Source: Pyramidobacter sp. C12-8
Lineage (GTDB): Bacteria > Synergistota > Synergistia > Synergistales > Dethiosulfovibrionaceae
Assembly (NCBI RefSeq): GCF_002007215.1
Contig: NZ_MUHX01000027.1
Span: 1-36,867, forward strand
DNA length: 36,867 bases
Reading direction: 5' to 3'
Shown: one piece after another, positions 1-5,942 of the stretch
Position numbering within the stretch: position 1 is the stretch's first letter
How the letters are laid out: the number at the start of each line of letters is the position of its first letter
The notes under the pieces: model-generated
Databases searched by the model: none
What the model was told of the DNA's origin: nothing
What the model saw: the letters and a program-made list of their open reading frames with translations, nothing else
Translations under genes and position numbers: made by a program

Positions 1-5
1 GTATT

Positions 6-325
6 GCATTTACTCGGACTCGAACTTATTCCGCCACAGGATATCTGTTTAAAGCGGACTCTTCTCGCCGGTAAATAACGGCTCCTTTTTAATTTCTTGA
101 TTGCATTAACTCTGAACTGAAAATTTTGCTTTCAGTTGAGGATCACTTTTGTATGCACTTTTTTCGGACAATTTCCTCGTAACAGCTTTTCATCCCCTTG
201 AATTTGTTCCGTTAGCGCAATCTTGATCGTTATTATGTGTTCGTAATGACTGCTTGCTGCTTTTGTCCTGTCAAAGTAAATGCAACCCCGTCGCATTTAC
301 TTTGACGAGGTTGCATTTACTCTGA
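6..325. repeat. Cluster of GCATTTACTYTGA-like motifs (possible transposon end)
   Basis: The first 381 bases hold no convincing gene. Copies of a 13-base motif occur at 6-18, 102-114 (one mismatch within the core), 293-305 and 312-324, with one inverted copy at 271-283. The copies at 271-283 and 293-305 form a perfect 13-bp inverted repeat with a 9-nt spacer, and 277-288 can instead pair with 309-320. A separate small hairpin lies at 115-137 (8-bp stem). Multiple short repeats near one end are typical of IS21-type transposon termini, but no transposase is in view, so this is a guess. The stretch is more AT-rich than the rest of the window. Confidence 0.5.
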
Positions 326-381
326 AAATTTACCAATATATGAAAACTCAAAGCCAGCCTCGATTTTTTTCATAATCAGAC

Positions 382-909
382 CTATCGAAAGCCGGCGTTC
401 CGTCTCTTTATTTTCAGCTTGCCAGAGCGCGCCGCACCTTGTCGCGCAGGCGGCTCACGCGCTTGCTGGCTGACGGCGCAGCGGCGGGCCAGTTCCTTCT
501 GCGTCAGGCCGGAAGCCAGACCGCGCGCCAGCTCGCGCTCGGGGGGCGGCAGGCTTTCGAGCAGTTCGAAGACGGCGTAGCCGCCCTCTTCACAAGGGAC
601 GTCGAAACCGTCGTCCTCGAATTTCTGCTCCAGCGAATCGTGGGCGCCATCCCGGCGCAGCCTCGCGGCGGCGTCGCGCACCCGGCCGCGCAGGCGGTAC
701 CAGATGAACAGGCTCAGCCGCTGGGCCGGTCGTTCCTCGTCGTAGCGCCGCACCAGCTCGAAAAGCGCGATCATGCCCTCCTGCACCAGATCTTCGTATT
801 CGGCGCCGCGGCCTGTATACTGCCAGGCAATTTTTCTCGCCAGCGGCAGAAAACGCAGGGCGATTTCGTTCAGCTGCTCTTTGCTCGCAGCGCATCGTTC
901 GCATTCCAC
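382..909 (-). CDS. Sigma-70 family RNA polymerase sigma factor, 3' end apparently frameshifted
   Basis: A small sigma-70 family factor that would direct RNA polymerase to a dedicated promoter set. Residues 10-85 look like region 2 (LARKIAW, then YEDLVQEGMIALFELVRRYD, then WYRLRGRVRDAAARLRR); residues 110-150 look like region 4 (LPPPERELARGLASGLTQKELARRCAVSQQ). After SQQ the frame turns into a Pro/Arg-rich tail that does not look like a helix-turn-helix. Shifting by one base near 456-463 restores a normal recognition-helix reading (AVSRLRDKVRRALAS) ending at a stop at 414-416. So either a one-base frameshift inactivates DNA recognition or there is a sequencing error. The start is GTG at 909, preceded by GAGGAG/AAAGGA; a strong promoter lies upstream. 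Regulon and anti-sigma partner are not visible. Confidence 0.75.
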   Translation of the reverse strand: MECERCAASKEQLNEIALRFLPLARKIAWQYTGRGAEYEDLVQEGMIALFELVRRYDEERPAQRLSLFIWYRLRGRVRDAAARLRRDGAHDSLEQKFEDDGFDVPCEEGGYAVFELLESLPPPERELARGLASGLTQKELARRCAVSQQAREPPARQGAARSGKLKIKRRNAGFR

Positions 910-1001
910 TGACTGTGATCCTTTCTCCTCTTGTGAGGTCTTGAGCGTCGGAAGAAGGAGCCTTCTCCGACTTTATCAAAAAGAGTGCTTAAATCGCGAC
1001 A

Positions 1002-1030
1002 AATATACAACCAGACTTCACGAAAGTCAA
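1002..1030 (-). promoter_or_regulatory. Promoter of the sigma-factor gene
   Basis: On the minus strand TTGACT (1030-1025) and TATATT (1007-1002) are separated by exactly 17 bases, upstream of the GTG at 909. The leader between promoter and ribosome-binding site contains an imperfect hairpin at about 948-972. Confidence 0.6.
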
Positions 1031-1072
1031 AAAGGACAGTTTACTTATCGTCATCATGAAGCGCTCCACGGC

Positions 1073-1123
1073 AAAAAACGCGACGGCAGAGTCGCGCTGA
1101 TTCGTTCAGGCGTCTCTGCCGTC
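1073..1123 (-). terminator. Intrinsic terminator after the Fe-S protein gene
   Basis: A 10-bp perfect stem (1082-1091 with 1114-1123, GACGGCAGAG arm) is followed, reading on the minus strand, by a six-T run at 1078-1073. It sits 36 bases past the stop of the Fe-S gene. Confidence 0.75.
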
Positions 1124-1158
1124 TTTGCTTTGCGGCGATATTTTTTTCGGCGAAAAAG

Positions 1159-1935
1159 CTATTCGATCACGCGGCCGTCCACGCCGATGGTCACGACCTG
1201 CCAGGGGATGAACTTGCCGCTGTCCATCAGCGCGGCGCGGGCGGCCTTTTCGAGGCCGCCGCAGCAGGGCACTTCCATGCGTACGATCGTCACGCTCTTG
1301 ATCTCGTTGTTTTTGATGATCTCGGTCAGCTTCTCGCGGTAGTCGCCCTCGTCGAGCTTGGGGCAGCCGATCAGCACGACGCGGTTTTTGATGAAATCGC
1401 GATGAAAGGCGCCGTAAGCGTACGCCGTGCAGTCGGCGGCGATCAGCAGCGAAGCGTCCTTGAAAAAAGGCGCGCTGACGGGCGCCAGCTTGATCTGCAC
1501 GGGCCACTGGCCGAGGCGGCTGCGCAGGTCGGCCGGAACGCCCGCCGCTTCGGGCGCTTCCGCCGCGGCGCGTTGAACGGCGCGCGTCATCGAGCCGGGG
1601 CACATGTGCGGGGCCCCGCCGGGCAGCGGCCGAAGGATGGCGCGCGCGGTCGAGCCGGGACAGCCGCCGCGTGCGGGCTCGGCATTTTTCGCGGCCTGAG
1701 CTTCCTGAGCGGCCCTGACCGCGGCCTCGTCGAAGGGAACGGCCTCTCGCTCTTCGATGGCGATGGCGCCCGTCGGGCAATGCGGCAGGCAGTTCCCCAG
1801 CCCGTCGCAGTAATCTTCGCGGACCACCGCCGCCTTGCCGCCGATCATCCGGATGGCGCCCTCCTGGCAGGCGCCGGCGCACGCGCCGCAGCCATTGCAC
1901 TTGTCGCGGTCGATCTTGACGATTTTTCTCCTCAT
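1159..1935 (-). CDS. Ferredoxin-domain Fe-S protein with extra cysteine motifs
   Basis: A 258-aa cytoplasmic iron-sulfur protein, probably an electron carrier or redox-sensing partner. The N-terminus has a full 4Fe-4S motif (Cys13, 16, 19, 23) and a second motif of only three cysteines (Cys43, 49, 53), in which the expected middle Cys is Leu46. Two CPGS motifs follow (about residues 92-95 and 112-115), then a conserved-looking domain with DCT (169-170), GCPKLD (190-195) and VPCCGG (223-227). No transmembrane segment is seen. The start is ATG with a GGGGGG ribosome-binding site. It is divergent from a Crp/Fnr-type regulator, an arrangement known in anaerobes for redox or nitrosative-stress genes; a shared regulatory role is inferred. 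The exact electron partner is unknown. Confidence 0.85.
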   Translation of the reverse strand: MRRKIVKIDRDKCNGCGACAGACQEGAIRMIGGKAAVVREDYCDGLGNCLPHCPTGAIAIEEREAVPFDEAAVRAAQEAQAAKNAEPARGGCPGSTARAILRPLPGGAPHMCPGSMTRAVQRAAAEAPEAAGVPADLRSRLGQWPVQIKLAPVSAPFFKDASLLIAADCTAYAYGAFHRDFIKNRVVLIGCPKLDEGDYREKLTEIIKNNEIKSVTIVRMEVPCCGGLEKAARAALMDSGKFIPWQVVTIGVDGRVIE

Positions 1936-1990
1936 GAAAATCCCCCCGGATCCATTCGTCGCGCGCCGTCCGAAAACGGGCGCTCGTCTT

Positions 1991-2019
1991 TTGACATCGT
2001 GCGCTCAGTGTACTATGAT
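1991..2019 (+). promoter_or_regulatory. Near-consensus sigma-70 promoter of the Crp/Fnr-type gene
   Basis: TTGACA (1991-1996) and TATGAT (2014-2019) are spaced by 17 bases, 45 bases upstream of the ATG at 2064. This is the best-matching promoter in the window. Confidence 0.85.
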
Positions 2020-2033
2020 GAGGCAACGATGTC

Positions 2034-2049
2034 TGTTGTTTTTACAACA
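2034..2049. promoter_or_regulatory. Candidate operator palindrome downstream of the crp-like promoter
   Basis: TGTTGT-TTTT-ACAACA is a perfect dyad with 6-bp arms lying just downstream of the predicted transcription start (about +8 to +23) and just upstream of the ribosome-binding site. The position suits an autorepression site for the regulator encoded next to it. Binding is inferred. Confidence 0.5.
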
Positions 2050-2063
2050 AAGAGGTGACGAAG

Positions 2064-2738
2064 ATGAACTACGAAGCGCTCGCTCAGTGTCCGCTGTTCG
2101 CCGGGATCGCCGCGGACCGTCTGGAACGCGCCGTGGCGGCTCTGTCGCCGCGCCAGGCGGAATACGAAAGGGATCAGACCATCCTGCTTCAGGGGGAAGC
2201 GCCGCGCGGGCTCGGCATCCTGCTGTCGGGAGCCGCTCTGATCGTGAAGGAAGACTATTGGGGCGTGCGCACCGTGGTCGCAGCGCTGGCCCCCGGCGAT
2301 CTTTTCGCCGAAGCGTTCTCCTGCGCCGGCGTCGCGGAAATGCCCGTCGGCGTCGTCGCCGCGGAAAAATCCCGCGCGCTCTTCGGCGATCCGGCCAGAT
2401 TGCTGGAGGGAGGCGCGCCCGACCGCGAGGGGCGGCAGATCCTCGACAATCTCATGCACATCCTGGCGCGGAAAAATCTGCTGTTGCTGCAGCGCCTCGC
2501 CGTGATCTCGCGACGCACGCTCCGCGACAAGATCCTGACTTACCTGTCGTACTGCGCGCAGGAAGCGGAAGCGCGAAGTTTCCGCATCCCGCTCGACCGG
2601 CAGGGGCTGGCCGACTATCTGGCGGCGGACCGCAGCGCGCTCTCGGCGGAGCTGTCGAGGATGCAGAAGGAAGGGCTGATCGCCTTCCGCAAAAATTCCT
2701 TCGAGCTCAAAAAGCGCTTCGAGATCGCGGAGGAATGA
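2064..2738 (+). CDS. Crp/Fnr-family transcriptional regulator
   Basis: A 224-aa regulator with an N-terminal cyclic-nucleotide-binding-type beta-roll (about residues 10-115, including the stretch around GLGILLSGAALIVKEDYWG) and a C-terminal winged helix (about 145-215) whose recognition part reads RQGLADYLAADRSALSAELSRM. It lacks the N-terminal cysteine cluster of classical FNR, so it does not look like an Fe-S oxygen sensor; the ligand is unknown. The ATG at 2064 is chosen over the in-frame GTG at 2055 because AGAGGTG (2051-2057) is then a well-spaced ribosome-binding site. It is divergent from the Fe-S protein gene, with a strong promoter and a dyad at 2034-2049 that suggests autoregulation. 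The likely target is the divergent gene plus distant genes. Confidence 0.88.
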   Translation: MNYEALAQCPLFAGIAADRLERAVAALSPRQAEYERDQTILLQGEAPRGLGILLSGAALIVKEDYWGVRTVVAALAPGDLFAEAFSCAGVAEMPVGVVAAEKSRALFGDPARLLEGGAPDREGRQILDNLMHILARKNLLLLQRLAVISRRTLRDKILTYLSYCAQEAEARSFRIPLDRQGLADYLAADRSALSAELSRMQKEGLIAFRKNSFELKKRFEIAEE

Positions 2739-2848
2739 TAAGCTGAGGCAAAACGAAAGCCGCCGCGGGGACGCGGAGTCGCAAAGAAAAGCGAAAAAAA
2801 AATACTTCGCGAGGCCAATTCCCAGGAGAACGCTCGACTGCACGTCAT

Positions 2849-3001
2849 ACTATTTCTCAATTAAAATGCCGAATACAGAGGCGCTGCGGAGGAGATTCAC
2901 GAAGCGGGCTGCGCAGACCGCGCAGCGGTCGAGGGAGTCCCGAGCGACTGAACTCCTCCGCAGCGCCCCGGAAACTATGTTAATATTTTCTATCAAGAAT
3001 T
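2849..3001 (+). repeat. Dispersed intergenic repeat, copy A
   Basis: One of three related elements in this window (others at 8361-8475, inverted, and 31686-31795). The left end (ACTATTTCTCAATT, then GCCGAA and AGGCGCT) and the right end (TTCTATCAAGAATTA) match the other copies; the interior is longer here and forms a large hairpin with a 14-bp perfect stem (2881-2894 with 2953-2966). There is no coding capacity. It could be a non-autonomous (MITE-like) element or a structured RNA. Confidence 0.65.
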
Positions 3002-3040
3002 AGTATCAAAAGATCGCGCGAGATACTCACCGATCGTAAA

Positions 3041-3056
3041 TGTTCCACGTGGAACA
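3041..3056. other. parS centromere site (ParB-binding palindrome)
   Basis: TGTTCCACGTGGAACA is a perfect 16-bp palindrome matching the widely conserved chromosomal parS consensus (TGTTNCACGTGNAACA class). It lies in the non-coding gap between the crp-like gene and the peptidase C26 gene. parS sites cluster around the replication origin, so the segment is probably origin-proximal. parA and parB are not in the window. Confidence 0.85.
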
Positions 3057-3060
3057 ACGA

Positions 3061-3108
3061 AAGCGGCCGGAAGCCGATGAGTCAGTTTTCATCGGCTTCC
3101 GGCCGCTT
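3061..3108. terminator. Strong hairpin between parS and the peptidase C26 gene
   Basis: A perfect 19-bp stem (3061-3079 with 3090-3108) with a 10-nt loop lies 22 bases past the stop of the minus-strand gene. T-rich bases follow on both strands, so it may act bidirectionally, mainly terminating the minus-strand gene. Confidence 0.7.
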
Positions 3109-3130
3109 CTTGTTTTCGATCTGTTTCCGA

Positions 3131-3880
3131 TCAGTTTTCGTTCCCATTCGCCCGGCGGCGGACGGCGCGGTATTTGGCCGCCTCCTCCACGAAGCGCCGG
3201 AAGAGGTTCAGGTCGGCGGGGAAATCGTGGATCATGCGCTCGGGGTGCCACTGCACGCCCATGCAGAACGAGCCGTCCTCCGCCTCGAACGCTTCGATCA
3301 CGCCGTCGGGCGCCCAGGCGGTGGCCCTGAATCCCGGCGCGAGGGCGTCCAGCGCTTGATGATGGAAGCTGTTGACGGAAAATTTTTCGCCGAAAAGAGC
3401 GCCAACCAGCGAGCCTTTTTCGGCCGTCGCCTCGTGGCTGGGCCAGCAGCCGGGCATGTTCTGCTGGTGGCCGAATCTGACCGGGTCGTTGCCGAGGTGC
3501 TGGATCAGCGTGCCGCCGAGGGCCACGTTCATGATCTGAACGCCGCGGCACACGCCGAAAACCGGCATCCGCCGCGCGCGGGCCAGCTTGATCAGCGCGA
3601 TCTGATAGAGGTCGAGCCCGGGATCGAGCCGCCCCAGCTTGGCGTCCGGCCCCTGACCGTACAGCATCGGCCAGACGTCGATGCCGCCGGGCACGAAAAG
3701 CCCGCCGGCCATGTCCAGATACTGCGCCAGCAGCGCCTCGTCCGTCGAGTCCGGCACGACGAACGGCGCGCCGCCCGCCTCCGTCAGCGCTCCCGTGTAG
3801 GAATTGTACACGCCGACGATGGGCGTCGTCCCCGGACAATCAAGATTGCACGCGACCGCAATGAGCGTTCTTTCCGCCAC
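3131..3880 (-). CDS. Gamma-glutamyl-gamma-aminobutyrate hydrolase family protein (peptidase C26)
   Basis: A 249-aa class I glutamine-amidotransferase-like hydrolase, cytoplasmic, expected to cleave gamma-glutamyl amide bonds (as PuuD does in putrescine breakdown). The nucleophile is Cys111 in GVCRGVQ and the His/Glu pair is His212/Glu214 in QWHPE; the oxyanion region reads FVPGGIDVWP (62-71), typical of C26 members. Length and order fit the family. The start is GTG at 3880, preceded by AGGGGG. No other putrescine-pathway gene is nearby, so the substrate could be another gamma-glutamyl compound. It appears monocistronic, ending at the strong hairpin at 3061-3108. Confidence 0.9.
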   Translation of the reverse strand: MAERTLIAVACNLDCPGTTPIVGVYNSYTGALTEAGGAPFVVPDSTDEALLAQYLDMAGGLFVPGGIDVWPMLYGQGPDAKLGRLDPGLDLYQIALIKLARARRMPVFGVCRGVQIMNVALGGTLIQHLGNDPVRFGHQQNMPGCWPSHEATAEKGSLVGALFGEKFSVNSFHHQALDALAPGFRATAWAPDGVIEAFEAEDGSFCMGVQWHPERMIHDFPADLNLFRRFVEEAAKYRAVRRRANGNEN

Positions 3881-3947
3881 TTCGGATTCCCCCTGTTGTG
3901 TCTGTCGTCTTACAATATATAAATTTTTGCGCGCGGCTTTTCGCCCC

Positions 3948-4370
3948 TCAGGCGGAAAAGATCGCGCTCTTCAGCCGCTCGATGAACTCGTTCCCGCCGC
4001 GGATCAGCCTGCCCTCGGCATCGGCGAAGGCGTGCTTCGTCCAGCCCTCGGCGGCCAGCCGCCCGTCGGCGTGGCGCAGATGATAGCCGAAGGTCATGGC
4101 CGCGGCGCCGCACTCGACGGGAAAGACTTCCAGCGTCGCCAGCTCGTCGTAGCGCAGCGGCGATTTGTAGCGGCAGCGCGCCTCGACGACCGGCAGAAAA
4201 ACGCCGTGCCGCTCCCATTCGGGATAGGGCACGCCGAGGTCGCGGCAGTAATCGGAGCGCCCCGCCTCGAACCAGACGAAATAGTTGCTGTGATGGGCGA
4301 TGCCCATCTGGTCGGTCTCGGCGTAACGCACGCGAAACGTGTAAGACCGTTTTTCACCTTTGGCTTCCAT
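3948..4370 (-). CDS. Acyl-CoA thioesterase, YbgC/FadM (4HBT) family
   Basis: A 140-aa single hot-dog-fold protein, near the usual length. The family signature is clear: RYAETDQMGIAHHSNYFVWFE (about residues 15-35), in which the Asp and the following Gly/His region form the active site. It would hydrolyse acyl-CoA thioesters in the cytoplasm; the chain specificity cannot be told. It is the last gene of a three-gene minus-strand set (ybaK, DUF1294, thioesterase). Its AGGAG ribosome-binding site overlaps the end of the DUF1294 gene (9-base gap), so translation is probably coupled. Confidence 0.9.
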   Translation of the reverse strand: MEAKGEKRSYTFRVRYAETDQMGIAHHSNYFVWFEAGRSDYCRDLGVPYPEWERHGVFLPVVEARCRYKSPLRYDELATLEVFPVECGAAAMTFGYHLRHADGRLAAEGWTKHAFADAEGRLIRGGNEFIERLKSAIFSA

Positions 4371-4379
4371 GGCGGGCTC

Positions 4380-4676
4380 CTAGAATTTCCAGATCAGCCA
4401 CACGCCCAGCGCCAGCTGGGCGATCAGGACCGCGGGAACGCCCCACACGAAGTGCCAGTGCTTGGTCTTGTGCCGCCAGACTTTCATGCCCAGCAGCGCG
4501 CCCAGCGAGCCGCCGCACAACGCCCACAGGAACAGGGCTTTTTCGCTGATGCGGCGCGCGTCCGCGTCGTCGTCGCGCAGGCCGTTGCGCTCGGCGATCT
4601 TCTTGTCGATGCCGTAGGCCGCGAACGCGCCCAGGTTCATGACAGCCAGAAACGCCAGTACAACCCATTTCACCAT
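4380..4676 (-). CDS. DUF1294 family small membrane protein
   Basis: A 98-aa integral membrane protein with three to four hydrophobic helices. The family hallmarks are visible: AYGIDKKIA near the N-terminus, RRISEKALFLWALCGGSLGALLGM in the middle, then WRHKTKHWHF. The function of DUF1294 is unknown. Its ATG overlaps the TGA of the upstream ybaK gene by 7 bases (4670-4676), which indicates co-translation. Confidence 0.88.
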   Translation of the reverse strand: MVKWVVLAFLAVMNLGAFAAYGIDKKIAERNGLRDDDADARRISEKALFLWALCGGSLGALLGMKVWRHKTKHWHFVWGVPAVLIAQLALGVWLIWKF

Positions 4677-5185
4677 GTTTTCTCCTCTTCTTTCGCCGCT
4701 TCGCGCGAGATCGCGCCGATCGTCGCGCCGGCGGCTCTCTGTAAATCGCGGGGATCAAGTTCCATCTGCAGGCCGCGCCGTCCCGCGCTGACGGCGATGC
4801 GTTCGTGCCGCAGCGCCGACTCGTCGAGGAACGTGGGCAGCTTTTTTTTCATGCCCAACGGCGAGCAGCCGCCGCGGACATAGCCCGTCAGCCCGAAAAG
4901 CTCCTTCACGTGGATCAACTCCACTTTATCGTATCCCGACAGCGCCGCCAGCTTTTTCAGATCCAGCTCCATCGCGCCGGGGATCACGGCCGCGAGCAGC
5001 TCTTTGGCGCGCCCGTCGCCCCGCAGCACCAGCGTCTTGTAGATGCGTTCCAGCGGCACCCCGCAGCTGGCCGCGGCGTGAGCGGCGCTGAGGTCGCTCT
5101 CGTCGGCTTCGTACTCGATCACGAGCACGGAGATGCGCAGCCGCTCCGCCTCGCGGACGGCGTTCGTCTTCGGCGTTTTCGCCAC
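4670..5185 (-). CDS. ybaK: YbaK/EbsC-type aminoacyl-tRNA deacylase (Cys-tRNA(Pro)/Cys-tRNA(Cys) deacylase)
   Basis: A 171-aa editing enzyme that would remove mischarged cysteine from tRNA(Pro). YbaK hallmarks: KTPKTNAVR at the N-terminus, a conserved Lys in YKTLVLRG, GYVRGGCSPLGMKKKLPTF in the centre and SAGRRGLQMEL near the C-terminus. The GTG at 5185 is chosen because GAGGTG lies six bases upstream and the protein then begins at the usual family position. An in-frame ATG at 5326 with a fair ribosome-binding site would add a 47-residue Cys-rich extension of no recognisable kind, so it is less likely but not excluded. It is the first gene of a set with DUF1294 and the thioesterase. Confidence 0.88.
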   Translation of the reverse strand: MAKTPKTNAVREAERLRISVLVIEYEADESDLSAAHAAASCGVPLERIYKTLVLRGDGRAKELLAAVIPGAMELDLKKLAALSGYDKVELIHVKELFGLTGYVRGGCSPLGMKKKLPTFLDESALRHERIAVSAGRRGLQMELDPRDLQRAAGATIGAISREAAKEEEKTW

Positions 5186-5358
5186 TTCGATCACCTCGCG
5201 CCCCATCATACACCATCCCGCGGCGCACGGGAACTCCCCCGCCCGATGAAACGACGCGTTCGCCCCTTCAGGAGAAAAGCCGCAGGAACAGGGCGTCACT
5301 CTGGCAATGTCTTCGTGTCGGCGCATCGTATTCCCTTCTTCATAAAGAGCGATCGCGG

Positions 5359-5742
5359 TCAGCGGCCGCCGGAGAAACGATGGCCGATGTGTTCGAGGCC
5401 GACGCGGAGCAGCGCGCTGACGTGCTCGTCGTCGAGCGAGTAATAAACCGTCTTGCCCTCGCGCCGCGCCCGTACCGCATGAGCCGCGCGCAGCAGCCCC
5501 AGCTGATGCGAGACCGCCGGCTGAGAGACGCCCATCAGGCGGGTCAGGTCGTAAACGCACAGTTCCGACGCTTTCAGCGCGCAGAGGATGCGCATCCGCG
5601 TCGGGTCGCCGAAAATTTTGAAGAATTCCGCCAGTTTCCGCAGCTTCTCTTCGTCGGGCAGCGCCCGGCGCACCGCTTCGACCGCCCGCTCACGGACCGC
5701 GGACGGGCCGGCAGTCACTCGTTCGTCATCGTCAAAGGCCAC
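5359..5742 (-). CDS. ArsR/SmtB-family metal-sensing repressor (zinc-type alpha5 site)
   Basis: A 127-aa winged-helix repressor. The DNA-binding part is residues 37-100 (FGDPTRMRILCALKASELCVYDL, then GVSQPAVSHQLGLLRAA). The C-terminal helix holds Asp105-X-His107-X10-His118-X2-His121, which is the exact spacing of the alpha5 zinc site of CzrA/SmtB. Only one Cys is in the alpha3 ELCVYDL motif, so an alpha3N cadmium/lead site of the CadC kind is unlikely. It is divergent from an efflux adaptor gene, with both promoters in the 200-base gap; zinc-relieved repression of that adaptor is inferred. Confidence 0.9.
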   Translation of the reverse strand: MAFDDDERVTAGPSAVRERAVEAVRRALPDEEKLRKLAEFFKIFGDPTRMRILCALKASELCVYDLTRLMGVSQPAVSHQLGLLRAAHAVRARREGKTVYYSLDDEHVSALLRVGLEHIGHRFSGGR

Positions 5743-5773
5743 GCAGCTTCCCCCCCTCTTCGCTCACGGCACA

Positions 5774-5802
5774 ATGGTATGGCAAGAACGCCGCTTTGTC
5801 AA
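5774..5802 (-). promoter_or_regulatory. Promoter of arsR-like gene, overlapped by an inverted repeat
   Basis: On the minus strand TTGACA (5802-5797) and TACCAT (5779-5774) are 17 bases apart. An 8-bp inverted repeat (GAACGCCG at 5786-5793, CGGCGTTC at 5810-5817) spans the -35 region and is a candidate operator for the repressor. Confidence 0.55.
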
Positions 5803-5872
5803 AAGGGAACGGCGTTCCCGGCGCGACCGTCCGGACGGATCCCCCCGTTTTCGGGACGCGGAGCGGCGGCCC

Positions 5873-5901
5873 TTCACAAGCGCTGCCGGTCGTGCTAGAC
5901 T
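5873..5901 (+). promoter_or_regulatory. Promoter of the efflux adaptor gene
   Basis: TTCACA (5873-5878) and TAGACT (5896-5901) are 17 bases apart and lie 42 bases upstream of the ATG at 5943. Confidence 0.5.
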
Positions 5902-5942
5902 TAGCCGTATCGACATTTCTACGGAAGAGGAGTTTCTTCACC

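Noticed and set aside
1106-2026. Arg-rich frames overlapping the Fe-S and Crp-like genes
   Set aside because: Extreme Arg/Ala/Gly content and no ribosome-binding site; the alternative frame has recognisable domains.
3041-3056. The palindrome as an operator for the Crp-like or peptidase gene
   Set aside because: It lies past the 3' ends of both flanking genes, not in a promoter, and equals the parS consensus.
5186-5326. A 47-residue N-terminal extension of the YbaK gene from ATG 5326
   Set aside because: The Cys-rich extension has no family counterpart and a well-placed GAGGTG precedes GTG 5185; kept only as an alternative.
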